Below, in pieces: positions 38,894 to 47,612 of a stretch of 64,000 nucleotides of DNA (its first letter is position 1; each line of letters begins with the position of its first letter). A program made the translations under genes and the position numbers. The DNA lies in NCBI GenBank assembly GCA_029562645.1, contig JAKQUI010000004.1, positions 1-64,000 on the forward strand, in the 5' to 3' direction. Origin of the DNA: Spirochaetota bacterium (lineage in GTDB: Bacteria; Spirochaetota; UBA4802; JAKQUI01). The notes under the pieces are model-generated. The model was not told the origin of the DNA and ran no database searches. It was given only the letters and a program-made list of their open reading frames with translations.

Positions 38894-39820
38894 TCAACCC
38901 CACATGGCGATACCAAGCATCCCGGCCACCATTAACAATCCCCCTACCAGCTTCTCCCGCAGGCCCGTCTCGCCACAAAACAGCGATCCGAACACGATGC
39001 CAAAGAGCAGGCTGGCGCGCTTGATCGCGATCATGTAGCTCACCGGGGCGATCCGGATCGCGGCCATGTGGAAGCTGATCATCGCCGCCGCGAGCAGCCC
39101 CGCGGCAACGAGTTCGCGCGAGAACACGGACCGCAGCGTCCCGCGCGCGGTCGCGAGCGCGAACAGCGGCAGCGCCAGGAGCGTGAAGTAGGTGGCGGCG
39201 AAGAACGACGGGCTCGAGCACAGCACCCCGCGCTTCCCCAGGAGCGAGGTGATGCTGTAGATGAAGGCGACTCCCAGCATGAGGAGCGACCCGCGTTCGC
39301 GGACGATCATCATCACCGGCGCGAGCGCGCCGCGCCGGACGGACGGCAGATGGAGCGCATAGGCCCCGGCGACGATCCCGGCGATCCCGAGCACGCCCGC
39401 CGGGGAGGCGTGTTCGCCCAGCATCACGGGCGCACTGACCGCAAGGAATGCCGGCGTGAACGACAGGAAGGGCACCGTGAGCGAGAGCGGCGATATCGTG
39501 ATGGCGCGCATGTACATCACCAGCGCGCCGAGCTCAAGCGGCAGCGCGATCAGATAGACCGGCACGATGCCCGGATCGACCGCGGGTATGCCGTCGATGA
39601 GCGCAAAGACCCAGAGCGCCGGCAGGGCGAAGAGCACCCGCCCGAAGGCGATCTCGAAGGGCCCATGCGCCGAACAGTATTTCTTCGTGACCAGATCGGC
39701 AAGCGCCAGAAAGAGCGCGCACGCGACGGACAGGACGATCCAGATGGCGGCACCTCCGCGGGTACATCGATTGCGCCACAGGGTGCGCCGGCGCGCCCCC
39801 GTCTGGCAAGATATTTTCAT
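38894..39820 (-). CDS. DMT/EamA-superfamily permease
   Basis: The protein has 308 residues with about ten membrane segments arranged as two EamA repeats. LADLVTKKYCSAHGPFEIAFGRVL opens repeat 1 and ITSLLGKRGVLCSSPSFFAATYF opens repeat 2; MAAIRIAPVSYMIAIKRASLLFG is the conserved late motif. It transports a small metabolite or drug; the substrate is unknown. The start overlaps the stop of the yifB-like gene (ATGA at 39820-39817). Confidence 0.85.
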   Translation of the reverse strand: MKISCQTGARRRTLWRNRCTRGGAAIWIVLSVACALFLALADLVTKKYCSAHGPFEIAFGRVLFALPALWVFALIDGIPAVDPGIVPVYLIALPLELGALVMYMRAITISPLSLTVPFLSFTPAFLAVSAPVMLGEHASPAGVLGIAGIVAGAYALHLPSVRRGALAPVMMIVRERGSLLMLGVAFIYSITSLLGKRGVLCSSPSFFAATYFTLLALPLFALATARGTLRSVFSRELVAAGLLAAAMISFHMAAIRIAPVSYMIAIKRASLLFGIVFGSLFCGETGLREKLVGGLLMVAGMLGIAMWG

Positions 39821-41343
39821 TCGAGCTTGTGCCGGTAGTTCCGCTCCAGGTTTTTGTACGAGATCGCCTCGACGAGATGGCCGCGCTCGATCCGCACCGA
39901 CCCCGCGAGGTCGGCGATCGTCCGCGCCACGCGGAGCACGCGGAAGTACGACCGCGCGGAGAGGCTCATGCCCGTGACCGCACGCTCGAAGAGGCGCTCG
40001 CACTCCTCGTCGATCCCGCAATGACGCCGGATGTCCCGGTTGCCCATGCGCGCATTGCAGCGGCCCGGGGACCCCGCCAGCCGCGCCTCCTGGACCGCGC
40101 GCGCCCGCAGCACGCGCTCCCGGATCGCTCCCGAGGGCTCCGCGCACGCCTGCCCGGCGAGATCCCGGTACGGCACCCGGCCCACCAGCACCTCGATGTC
40201 CACCCGGTCGATGAGCGGGCCCGCGATCTTCGCATAATACGACGCGCGACGCCCGGGCGGGCAGCTGCAGGGGATTTCCGGATCGAAGAGATAGCCGCAC
40301 TGGCACGGATTACAGGCCGAGACAAGGAGGAAGCTGCAGGGAAAGCGGACCGAGGTGCTGGCGCGCGCGATGACGATCTCGCGGTCCTCCAGCGGCTGGC
40401 GGAGCGCCTGCAGCACGTTGTTGCGGAACTCCACGAACTCGTCCAGGAACAGGATGCCGTTATGCGCAAGCGAAACCTCCCCCACCGAGGGGACGCGCCC
40501 GCCGCCCACCAGCGCCGCGTCGGACGAGGTGTGGTGCGGTGCGCGAAAGGGCGGGTGCGCGACCAGCCCCGCATCAACGCGCAACGCCCCGCCCACCGAG
40601 TGGATCATCGTCGTCTCGATCGATTCCTCGCGCGACAGCGGCGGCATGATCCCACCGAGGCGCTTCGCGAGCATGGTTTTGCCCGATCCCGGCGGCCCGT
40701 AGAGGAGCACGTTGTGCCCGCCGGCCGCGGCGATCTCCAGCGCGCGCTTCGCCGTCTCCTGCCCGCGCACATCGGCGAAATCGTGCGCGGCGCCGTCGTC
40801 GTGCGGCGCGGGATCGCCCGCGACAAACGGCTCGGCCTCGCCGGCCAGCACGCGGATCACCTCGCCGATGCTTCGCACCGGGAACACCGCAATCTCGCCC
40901 ACCGCCGCGGCCTCGAATCGGTTTTCGAACGGGACGATCATCCTCCGGTAGCCGGACCGGTAAAACGCGATGGCCATGGCGATCACCCCGTGCACGGGCT
41001 TGATGCCGCCGTCCAGCGAGATCTCCCCGACCATCGGCGTGTCGTGCGCCGGGGCCGCCACCTGCCCGCTCGCCCGCAGGAGCGCGATCGCGATGGGGAG
41101 ATCGAAGGCCACGCCCTGCTTGCGCACCCATGCCGGCGCGAGGTTCACCGCGTAATTGCTCGGCGGGAACTCGAACCCGGAATTCTCGATGGCGGAACGG
41201 ATCCGCGTCTTCGATTCCTTGATGGTGGAATCGGGCAGGCCCACGATGGTGAAATTGGGCAGGCCCGCCACGATGTCCACCTCCACCTCCACGATGTGCG
41301 CGTCGATCCCGCAGATGCCCGAAGAAATTGTCTTTGACAACAT
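39817..41343 (-). CDS. comM: YifB/ComM-type Mg-chelatase-like AAA+ ATPase
   Basis: The protein has 508 residues, full length. The N-terminal LonC-like domain (IDAHIVEVEVDIVAGLPNF) is followed by an AAA+ module with Walker A LLYGPPGSGKTMLAKRL, Walker B ILFLDEFVEF and a FRAPHHTSS motif. The C-terminal ChlI-like region contains a CNPCQCGY/CSC cysteine group. ComM is a branch-migration helicase promoting recombination in natural transformation; many non-competent bacteria also carry it. Confidence 0.93.
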   Translation of the reverse strand: MLSKTISSGICGIDAHIVEVEVDIVAGLPNFTIVGLPDSTIKESKTRIRSAIENSGFEFPPSNYAVNLAPAWVRKQGVAFDLPIAIALLRASGQVAAPAHDTPMVGEISLDGGIKPVHGVIAMAIAFYRSGYRRMIVPFENRFEAAAVGEIAVFPVRSIGEVIRVLAGEAEPFVAGDPAPHDDGAAHDFADVRGQETAKRALEIAAAGGHNVLLYGPPGSGKTMLAKRLGGIMPPLSREESIETTMIHSVGGALRVDAGLVAHPPFRAPHHTSSDAALVGGGRVPSVGEVSLAHNGILFLDEFVEFRNNVLQALRQPLEDREIVIARASTSVRFPCSFLLVSACNPCQCGYLFDPEIPCSCPPGRRASYYAKIAGPLIDRVDIEVLVGRVPYRDLAGQACAEPSGAIRERVLRARAVQEARLAGSPGRCNARMGNRDIRRHCGIDEECERLFERAVTGMSLSARSYFRVLRVARTIADLAGSVRIERGHLVEAISYKNLERNYRHKLE

Positions 41344-41426
41344 GTCGCCGTCCCCGTTCGTATGATGATGATCAACATCATTAATACGAACCCGGGACGG
41401 AAAAATTTAAACCGCGGAGAACGACG

Positions 41427-41699
41427 ATGCAAAACACAAAGGGATTCTGGTGCGTGCAGATGGGCCTGGTGGCGCTCCTCTACGGCGTGGTGCTCTTCCA
41501 CGCGGGCGCGCTGTTTCCCTGCTGGCCCTGGGCCGGCCCCGTCGGGGTCGTGCTCATGATGCTCTTCCACGCCTCCGAGATCCCGATTGCACGGAAGGCG
41601 CTTGCCGGTTCGGGCATCCCTCGCGCACGACAGATACTGCTCATCGTCCTGTTCGGCTACACCTGGTGGGGCGGGGCGAAGCGGGGCGTGCTGGGGTAG
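41427..41699 (+). CDS. Small integral membrane protein
   Basis: The protein has 90 residues. Two to three hydrophobic segments are seen (about 12-31, 36-52, 68-84), with the opening MQNTKGFWCVQ and a basic C-terminus. No family is recognised. It is divergent from the yifB-like gene, with a GCGGAGAACG ribosome site. Confidence 0.65.
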   Translation: MQNTKGFWCVQMGLVALLYGVVLFHAGALFPCWPWAGPVGVVLMMLFHASEIPIARKALAGSGIPRARQILLIVLFGYTWWGGAKRGVLG

Positions 41700-41789
41700 C
41701 CCGAGGGAATATAACTTTGCCGTACTGTTTCACTCGCCGTTGCAGCGAGCGAAGAGATCTATATCGAGAAATCCGCACTCTATGACGAG

Positions 41790-41815
41790 CGGACCCCTGC
41801 CAGGGCAGGGGTCCG
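41790..41815. terminator. Hairpin downstream of rpmE
   Basis: CGGACCCCTGC (41790-41800) and GCAGGGGTCCG (41805-41815) form an 11-bp perfect stem with loop CAGG, 31 bp past the rpmE stop on the minus strand. It lacks a U-tract; it also lies downstream of the rightward gene ending at 41699. Confidence 0.55.
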
Positions 41816-41845
41816 GATGCGTGCACGATGTCGGCGGTCTCGGGC

Positions 41846-42046
41846 CTACTTGATCTTGTACTTCTTCTTGAACTTCTCGACGCGGCCGGTGCTGTCCACG
41901 ATGCGCTGCTTCTTGGTGTAGAACGGATGGCAGGCCGAGCACACTTCCACGCGCAGGTCCTTAGCGGTCGAGCGGGTTTTGATCTCGTTGCCGCAGGCGC
42001 ACTTGATCACGGTGTCCACGTATTCGGGATGAATATCGGGTTTCAT
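41846..42046 (-). CDS. rpmE: Ribosomal protein bL31 (zinc-binding form)
   Basis: The protein has 66 residues. MKPDIHPEY at the start, then a CAC..CSAC zinc set (C+ form) with [12 protein letters not shown] and a basic tail. It is a large ribosomal subunit protein at the inter-subunit bridge. ATG 42046 gives the canonical start. It lies downstream of rho, the usual rho-rpmE order. The cysteine-containing form suggests that zinc-free paralogues, if any, would be Zur-regulated elsewhere. Confidence 0.96.
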   Translation of the reverse strand: MKPDIHPEYVDTVIKCACGNEIKTRSTAKDLRVEVCSACHPFYTKKQRIVDSTGRVEKFKKKYKIK

Positions 42047-42155
42047 GGCAAATCTCCACACTGCTGATGTCGCATGGCGCAGGGTTATATACCCGCCAAA
42101 TTATTCAACATTTTTTTCCCGTCCCCGGCATTTTCCGGGAAACGCCGGACGGCGA

Positions 42156-43559
42156 TCAGGCATTCATGGCCTTAAAGAAGGCCCGGTTGCTCTTGGTCGC
42201 GCGCATCTTTTCCACTAAAAGCTCCATGGCCTCGGTGGGGCTCATGCCCGAGATGACCTTGCGGAGCACCCATATCTTGTTGAGCTCCTCCGGCTCCACG
42301 AGGAGTTCCTCCTTGCGCGTGCCCGACTTGTTCATGTCGATCGCGGGGAAGATTCGGCGGTCTACCAGCTTGCGGTCGAGGTGGAGCTCCGAGTTGCCGG
42401 TGCCCTTGAACTCCTCGAAGATGACCTCGTCCATGCGGCTCCCGGTGTCGATGAGCGCGGTGGCGATGATGGTGAGACTGCCGCCCTCCTCGATGTTGCG
42501 CGCCGCGCCGAAGAACCGTTTGGGCTTGTGCAGCGCGTTCGAGTCCACGCCGCCGGAGAGGATCTTGCCGCTGGTGGGGACCACCTGGTTGTAGGCCCGG
42601 GCCAGGCGGGTGATCGAATCGAGCAGGATCACCACGTCCTTGTGGTGCTCGACGAGGCGCTTGGCCTTTTCGATCACCATCTCGGCCACCTGCACGTGCC
42701 GCGACGCCGGCTCGTCGAACGTGGACGATATGACCTCGCCCCGCACGGAGCGCGACATGTCGGTCACCTCCTCCGGCCGCTCGTCGATCAGGAGCACCAG
42801 CAGGATCACCTCGGGGTGATTGTTGGTGATGGAGTTCGCGATCTTCTGGAGCAGGATCGTCTTCCCCGTCCGCGGCGGCGCCACGATCAGCGCGCGCTGC
42901 CCCTTGCCCAGCGGCGTCACGATGTTCATGATGCGCATGTCGATGTTCTCGGTCACGGTCTCAAGCTCGATGCGCTTGTCCGGATAGAGCGGCGTGAGGT
43001 TGTCGAACAACACGCGGCGCTGCAGGTTCTCCGGGTCCTCGAAGTTCACCGCCTCCACGCGCAGCAGGGCGTAGAAGCGCTCGTTGTCCTTGGGCGGGCG
43101 GATTTGCCCGGTCACGGTGTCGCCGGTGCGCAGGCCGAAGAGCCGGATCTGCGAGGGCGATACGTAGATGTCGTCGGGGCCCGGGAGGTAGTTGTAATTG
43201 GGCGAACGCAGGAAACCGTAGCCGTCGTTCAGGATTTCGATCACGCCGCTGGAGAAGATAAGGCCGTTTCGCTCGGTCTGCGTCTTCAGGATCTCGAAGA
43301 TGAGCTCCTGTTTCTTGAGGCCCGTGACCCCCTCGACGCCCATCGCCTTCGCGACGCTCACCAGGTCGTTGATGGTTTTCGACTTCAGCTCGGCAAGGTC
43401 AAGGCGCTCGGCAGAGGCCTGGGGTTTTTTCCCATTGCCGCTCGTGCCGTTCGCGCCGTTCGCGTCGCCCGACTTGTTTTCGGCGGGGCCCCGCCTCCGG
43501 GTCTCATCGCCGTTCCCGTTCTTCACGTTGGCTGCTGCGTTTGAAGTCTGTCGTGTCAT
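42156..43559 (-). CDS. rho: Transcription termination factor Rho
   Basis: The protein has 467 residues. The first 50 residues are an Asn/Gly/Lys-rich insertion before the Rho N domain ([20 protein letters not shown]). The cold-shock RNA-binding domain ([27 protein letters not shown] region) and the RecA-like ATPase follow, with Walker [23 protein letters not shown] and the R-loop region [21 protein letters not shown]. It is a hexameric RNA helicase ending transcription. ATG 43559 follows GAAGGGATGGT. A strong promoter about 370 nt upstream implies a long leader. Confidence 0.97.
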   Translation of the reverse strand: MTRQTSNAAANVKNGNGDETRRRGPAENKSGDANGANGTSGNGKKPQASAERLDLAELKSKTINDLVSVAKAMGVEGVTGLKKQELIFEILKTQTERNGLIFSSGVIEILNDGYGFLRSPNYNYLPGPDDIYVSPSQIRLFGLRTGDTVTGQIRPPKDNERFYALLRVEAVNFEDPENLQRRVLFDNLTPLYPDKRIELETVTENIDMRIMNIVTPLGKGQRALIVAPPRTGKTILLQKIANSITNNHPEVILLVLLIDERPEEVTDMSRSVRGEVISSTFDEPASRHVQVAEMVIEKAKRLVEHHKDVVILLDSITRLARAYNQVVPTSGKILSGGVDSNALHKPKRFFGAARNIEEGGSLTIIATALIDTGSRMDEVIFEEFKGTGNSELHLDRKLVDRRIFPAIDMNKSGTRKEELLVEPEELNKIWVLRKVISGMSPTEAMELLVEKMRATKSNRAFFKAMNA

Positions 43560-43935
43560 ACCATCCCTTCACGTTCGTAGTATTGCATTGGGCCGCCGGC
43601 GCACCGACTGCGGGCGATCCGCGAATTGCGGTTACCGCCCATTCGTCCCGTATATCCCACCGGTGTCGTTCCTATATGAGACGCGCTCTGCGCCATGCAT
43701 GCGGCGGAAAAACGCGCGGCGTCCGGCGGGAGGCTGCGGACAGCGGCATGAGCGGCGTATGATTTAGCGTTTCCCCCGATGCCCAGCGGGGCCGGAGGCA
43801 TTGTTTGTATGGCGCTTCACTCAGGAATTACCCGTATTGAAATCCAGTACCCTTAACCACGGAAACAGATAGAGTAGATGTGCGCTATGTATTCAAAGAG
43901 GTGTGGAGGACATACATCAACTGCGATTTTCCGCT
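43560..43935 (-). other. Long untranslated leader of rho
   Basis: No convincing gene lies in this 376-bp stretch on either strand. It extends from the predicted rho transcription start to the rho start codon and is likely a regulatory leader, as in E. coli where rho is autogenously attenuated. No specific terminator or riboswitch fold was identified by eye. Confidence 0.5.
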
Positions 43936-43963
43936 ATTATATTCCGCGGCCCGTTTCAGTCAA
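43936..43963 (-). promoter_or_regulatory. Strong sigma70-type promoter for rho
   Basis: On the minus strand TTGACT (43963-43958), a 16-nt spacer and a perfect TATAAT (43941-43936). It is the best promoter match in the window and reads towards rho, 376 bp away. Confidence 0.7.
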
Positions 43964-43982
43964 GAAAAAATGGGATTTTTTC
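43964..43982. terminator. A/T-rich hairpin abutting the rho promoter
   Basis: GAAAAAAT (43964-43971) and ATTTTTTC (43975-43982) form an 8-bp stem with a GGG loop. It lies 8 bp past the stop of the leftward regulator gene, with no U-tract beyond the stem itself. It directly adjoins the rho -35. Confidence 0.45.
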
Positions 43983-43990
43983 ATTACATT

Positions 43991-44971
43991 TTACGAATGG
44001 CCGCCCTGCATGCTGATACGGTATTTCTGTATCTTCTTCAACAGCGCCGGGCGCGATATCCCCAGCTCCTTGGCGATCGTCTCGAGATTGTAGCCGTGCG
44101 TCTTCACGGCGTCCACCAGCACCTTGCGCACGAAGGCGTCGAGCATCTGATTGAGCGACATCCCCGCGGTCTCCACGTGCGGCGTCGCGGGTCGCGCGTG
44201 ATCGGTCTTCGAGCGGCTGCAGTAGATTAAAAACCCGACGGTCCGCTCGCCGCTTGTCATCGGCACCTTTTCGTAGTGGATGTCGAGCTCCTTGTTGTAG
44301 AAGAATATCTCGTCGCCCTCCGGCCGATAAAAGAACTCGTTGGCGTCGGTATCGGCGAAGGCCTTTTCAACCGCATCGACATCGATCTCCGCTCCGGTGT
44401 TCGCCACAACCAGGTCCTCAAAGTGGCTGTTGAAGAAAATGGTCTTCCCGCGGTCGTTCACGGCGTACAGGGCGCGGGGAAGGTGCTCCAGGATGAGATA
44501 GATCATCCATTCGAGCGCCTGCTCCTCGCGCTGTTTCTCCGCCTCGCGCCGGATCGCCGTCGCGCTTCCCCCGCCCTTTTCGCTGGCGGCCAGCAGATCC
44601 AGCCGCGTCCATTCGCCCGTCACCTCCCCGAAGAGGTTGATGGTCGCGAAGCTCCGGTTGTTCGCGACCGCGGGCAGGAGCTCGTCGAAGGTCATTTTGC
44701 GCGAAAGCTTCGAGACGAACTCGTCGATCTTCTGGTGCTTCACGCGCTCGATGTCGGACAGCTCGGCGACCACGTCCTCCTTGAGGAGGACGCCCAGGAG
44801 CATGTTGCGGTTGGATACGACCGGCACCAGCGGCGTGTCCCGCTCGTAGAAGATGCGGACCACGTCCTCGGGCTTCACCCGGTCCGGCTGATAGGGGTTC
44901 TCGTCGAACTTCTTCAGGTCCTCGGCGGGCGCGTCGCCGTCCGGCCGCTGTTCCGCTTTGTCCCGGTCCAT
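43991..44971 (-). CDS. CBS-PAS-Fis regulator without AAA+ domain
   Basis: The protein has 326 residues. After an acidic N-terminus, residues about 30-135 look like a CBS pair (TPLVPVVSNRNMLLGVLLKEDVVAEL and SFATINLFGEVTGEWTRLDLL). Residues about 160-265 form a PAS domain (YLILEHLPRALYAVNDRGKT onwards). Residues about 285-326 are a Fis-type helix-turn-helix (LETIAKELGISRPALLKKIQ). The sigma54-interacting AAA+ module normally paired with such parts is missing. It may be a ligand- or nucleotide-sensing DNA-binding regulator. TGATG overlap with dapB (44973-44969) ties it to the lysine/diaminopimelate genes. Confidence 0.82.
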   Translation of the reverse strand: MDRDKAEQRPDGDAPAEDLKKFDENPYQPDRVKPEDVVRIFYERDTPLVPVVSNRNMLLGVLLKEDVVAELSDIERVKHQKIDEFVSKLSRKMTFDELLPAVANNRSFATINLFGEVTGEWTRLDLLAASEKGGGSATAIRREAEKQREEQALEWMIYLILEHLPRALYAVNDRGKTIFFNSHFEDLVVANTGAEIDVDAVEKAFADTDANEFFYRPEGDEIFFYNKELDIHYEKVPMTSGERTVGFLIYCSRSKTDHARPATPHVETAGMSLNQMLDAFVRKVLVDAVKTHGYNLETIAKELGISRPALLKKIQKYRISMQGGHS

Positions 44972-45768
44972 CAGAGCCCCAGGACGTCGTACATGCCGTA
45001 CCGGCCGGGTTTTTTGCCGATGAGAAACTCCATGGCGACCACGGCCCCGCGGGCCAGGACGTCGCGGCTCACCGCGCGATGGGTGAGCTCGATGCGCTCC
45101 TCCATGCCGATGAAATGCACCGTGTGGTCGCCCACGATGCTCCCGCCGCGCATCGCCAGCACGCCGATCTCGGCATCGGAGCGCTCGCCCGTGATGCCCT
45201 CGCGCCCGGAGATCTCCGGGGCGTTCGCGAGCGCGGGCGATGCGTTCTTGATCACCTCGACGAGCCGCTTCGCCGTGCCGGAGGGCGCGTCCTTCTTCAT
45301 GCGGTGATGCGCCTCGACGATCTCGACGTCGAAGCCCGGACCGAGGACGCGCGCAGCGGTCTCGGCGAGCTTGAACAGGAGGTTCACGCCCATGGCCATG
45401 TTCGGCGAGAAAAGGACGGGGATGTCGCGCGCCGCATCGTCGATCAGGCGCATACCCGCGTCCGAGAGCCCGGTGGTCCCGACCACGATGGGCACCGAGT
45501 GCGCACGGGCCGCCGCGAGCGCGAGCTCCGAGGCCGCGGGCGACGAAAAATCGATGATCCCGTCGGCCCCCGCAAGCGCGCTCCCGTCGATGGCCGACAC
45601 GGTCACTCCCATCGGCCCGCGGTTGACCAGCGCCCCCGCGTCGGTCCCGATGACGGGCGTCGATGGGGCGTCGAAGGCGAAGGCGATCGAATGGCCGCGC
45701 GCGAGCAGCATGCCCATGACCGCCCGGCCCATTCTCCCCGCCGCGCCGTTTATCCCGATCCGGCTCAT
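44971..45768 (-). CDS. dapB: 4-hydroxy-tetrahydrodipicolinate reductase
   Basis: The protein has 265 residues. The Rossmann motif is IGINGAAGRMGRAV; VEAHHRMKKDAPSGTA carries the DapB catalytic His/Lys region; GDHTVHFIGMEERIELTH is the C-terminal signature. It reduces hydroxytetrahydrodipicolinate in the diaminopimelate/lysine pathway. ATG 45768 overlaps the dapA stop as ATGA. Confidence 0.95.
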   Translation of the reverse strand: MSRIGINGAAGRMGRAVMGMLLARGHSIAFAFDAPSTPVIGTDAGALVNRGPMGVTVSAIDGSALAGADGIIDFSSPAASELALAAARAHSVPIVVGTTGLSDAGMRLIDDAARDIPVLFSPNMAMGVNLLFKLAETAARVLGPGFDVEIVEAHHRMKKDAPSGTAKRLVEVIKNASPALANAPEISGREGITGERSDAEIGVLAMRGGSIVGDHTVHFIGMEERIELTHRAVSRDVLARGAVVAMEFLIGKKPGRYGMYDVLGL

Positions 45769-46643
45769 CGCGACGCCCCGAAATCGTCGATCGCGCGCTT
45801 GAGCGCGCGGCGGTTCTCCTCGGAGAGGGGCATGAGCGGCAACCGGACATCGGACGAGCAATGGCCCAAAAGCTCCATGGCCGCCTTGACCGGGATGGGA
45901 TTGGTCTCGAGGAACATGGCGCGGCACAGCGGCAGCAGGCGGTAGAAGTTCGCGCGCGCCTCGTCGATGCGGCCCGCCTCGTAGTCGACGATCACCCGCT
46001 TCACCTCGGCCGGAAACGCGTTGGAAAGCACCGAGATCACCCCCCGCCCCCCGATCGAGAGGACCGGCAGGAGGAGGTTGTCGTCGCCGGAGAGCAGCGT
46101 TATGCGATCTCCGAGAAGCTCGATGGTGCGCATCATCTGCGCGATGTCCCCGGTGGCCTCCTTCACGGCGACCACGTTCGCGCACCGGTCCGCGAGCTCC
46201 GTGAGGCTCTCGGGCAAAAAGTTGATCCCGGTGCGGCCCGGAATATTGTAGATGATGACCGGGAGCGGCACCGCCTGCGCGATGGCGGCGAAGTGCGCGA
46301 CCATCCCGCGCTGGGGCGGCTTATTGTAGTAGGGATTGACGAGCATGATCCCGTCGACGCCGTCGTCGGCCGCGGCCTTCGAGAGGCAGATGGCCTCGTC
46401 GGTCGCGTTGGAGCCCGTGCCGGCGATCACCTTGACCCGCCCCCGCGCGAGTTTCACGACGCGCCTGATGAATTCCTTGTGCTCCTCGTACGATACCGTC
46501 GGGGACTCGCCGGTCGTCCCCATGGGGAGGATCCCGTCGACCCCGCCGGCGATCTGGAGCTCGACGATCCGTTCGAGCGCGTCGTAGTCGATGCCCCCGT
46601 CCTTAAACGGGGTCACGAGCGCGGTGTGCAGTCCTTCAAACAT
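45765..46643 (-). CDS. dapA: 4-hydroxy-tetrahydrodipicolinate synthase
   Basis: The protein has 292 residues. MGTTGESPTVSYEEH, YNIPGRTGIN (catalytic Tyr) and VVAVKEATGDIAQM (Schiff-base Lys) are intact. It condenses pyruvate with aspartate semialdehyde. ATG 46643 is preferred, with AAAGGG 8 nt upstream; TTG 46649 would add two residues. It is the first gene of the dapA-dapB-regulator operon. Confidence 0.96.
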   Translation of the reverse strand: MFEGLHTALVTPFKDGGIDYDALERIVELQIAGGVDGILPMGTTGESPTVSYEEHKEFIRRVVKLARGRVKVIAGTGSNATDEAICLSKAAADDGVDGIMLVNPYYNKPPQRGMVAHFAAIAQAVPLPVIIYNIPGRTGINFLPESLTELADRCANVVAVKEATGDIAQMMRTIELLGDRITLLSGDDNLLLPVLSIGGRGVISVLSNAFPAEVKRVIVDYEAGRIDEARANFYRLLPLCRAMFLETNPIPVKAAMELLGHCSSDVRLPLMPLSEENRRALKRAIDDFGASR

Positions 46644-46657
46644 GGTCAACCCTTTCG

Positions 46658-47140
46658 TTATTGGTTCTTCTTCCGCGGATCCAGGGGCTCCCGCTCGATG
46701 GCGTCCGATCGCACGTCCTTTTTCGCGGCCTGCGGTGCGCCCTTCTTCGCGTCCTGCTTCGCGTCCTTCTTCTTGTCAACCGGTTGATCGGCCAGAAGGA
46801 CGACCTCGTCGGCCAGGCGCCAAATGAAAAAATCGTGATCGTATTTCGATCCCTTGAAATCGTCGGGAAAGAGATACAAGAGCAGCACCCGGTCGGCCTC
46901 GAGGATGTTCTGATCGTGCGGGTAGCCGTACACCTTGATCCACTTGTCCTCGGCGCGGATGAAGAGCCGGATGGGCTGTCCCGCGCGCAGCCGCCGCTGG
47001 TCGTTGGACACGTCCTTCCGGGCGACAAAAACGTACTGCTCGAGCCGTGCGATCCGCTTGCCGTCCTCCGCGCGGATAAACCCGCCGCAGGACAGAGCAA
47101 GCGCCGCGCATCCGGCGATAAGGCCCCTGATCGCTTTCAT
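46658..47140 (-). CDS. Secreted hypothetical protein with Lys/Ala-rich tail
   Basis: The protein has 160 residues. A signal peptide (1-24) is followed by a beta-rich region (about 30-110) with AGQPIRLFIRAEDKWIKVYG and a DRVLLLYLFPDDF stretch, then a Lys/Ala/Asp tail (KKKDAKQDAKKG). Cysteines are confined to the signal region (C10, C17), so it is probably not lipidated. The family is unknown. ATG 47140 is chosen because the upstream extension lacks signal-peptide character. Confidence 0.68.
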   Translation of the reverse strand: MKAIRGLIAGCAALALSCGGFIRAEDGKRIARLEQYVFVARKDVSNDQRRLRAGQPIRLFIRAEDKWIKVYGYPHDQNILEADRVLLLYLFPDDFKGSKYDHDFFIWRLADEVVLLADQPVDKKKDAKQDAKKGAPQAAKKDVRSDAIEREPLDPRKKNQ

Positions 47141-47208
47141 ATTGCGGGAATTGGGTTCGGGCGATGGAGAAATGTCAAGGATTAATTCCCCCGCGACGGC
47201 GCATGCCG

Positions 47209-47589
47209 TCAATGGACCTCGTCGTCACCGGCGAGGTCCCGGTACGCGCGGTCCGACGTGCGCCGAAACAGGAGCTGCCGCGCGACATGCTCCAGCATGC
47301 CAATATCGAGCGAACTCGCGACGATCTCGTCGCCGTCCGCCAGCTCGATCTTCAGCAGCTCGTCCGCGCGGTCGAAGTAGATCCGCTTCGCGGGCACGAT
47401 CGCGTAGTCGTCGCCGGAGAACACCCGCACCGGAATGTCGACGCCCGCGTCGTCGCCGAAGGAGGCCACGAGATTGGCCACGAATTGCAGAAGCGAGATC
47501 TGCAGGTCGAAGATGGCGCTCTCGATCGACACCATCCGCTCGTCGAACTCGTCGCGCTCCGGGAGATGGCGTGGTTTACCGTCTATCAT
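47209..47589 (-). CDS. Hypothetical cytoplasmic protein
   Basis: The protein has 126 residues and no recognised family. A helical N-terminal half (about 12-45) is followed by a beta-rich half with IPVRVFSGDDYAIVPAKRIYF and LKIELADGDEIVASSL. A CGGAG ribosome site precedes ATG 47589. It lies 23 bp downstream of the twin-CX3C protein gene in the same direction. Confidence 0.62.
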   Translation of the reverse strand: MIDGKPRHLPERDEFDERMVSIESAIFDLQISLLQFVANLVASFGDDAGVDIPVRVFSGDDYAIVPAKRIYFDRADELLKIELADGDEIVASSLDIGMLEHVARQLLFRRTSDRAYRDLAGDDEVH

Positions 47590-47612
47590 TCGACACGCTC
47601 CGTGGTCCGATG

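Noticed and set aside
39829-41337. Plus-strand open frame opposite yifB/comM
   Set aside because: It mirrors the yifB-like gene almost exactly and has no domain of its own.
43880-44230. Plus-strand open frame in the rho leader and beyond
   Set aside because: It overlaps the rho promoter and the CBS-PAS-Fis gene on the opposite strand, with no domain or good ribosome site.
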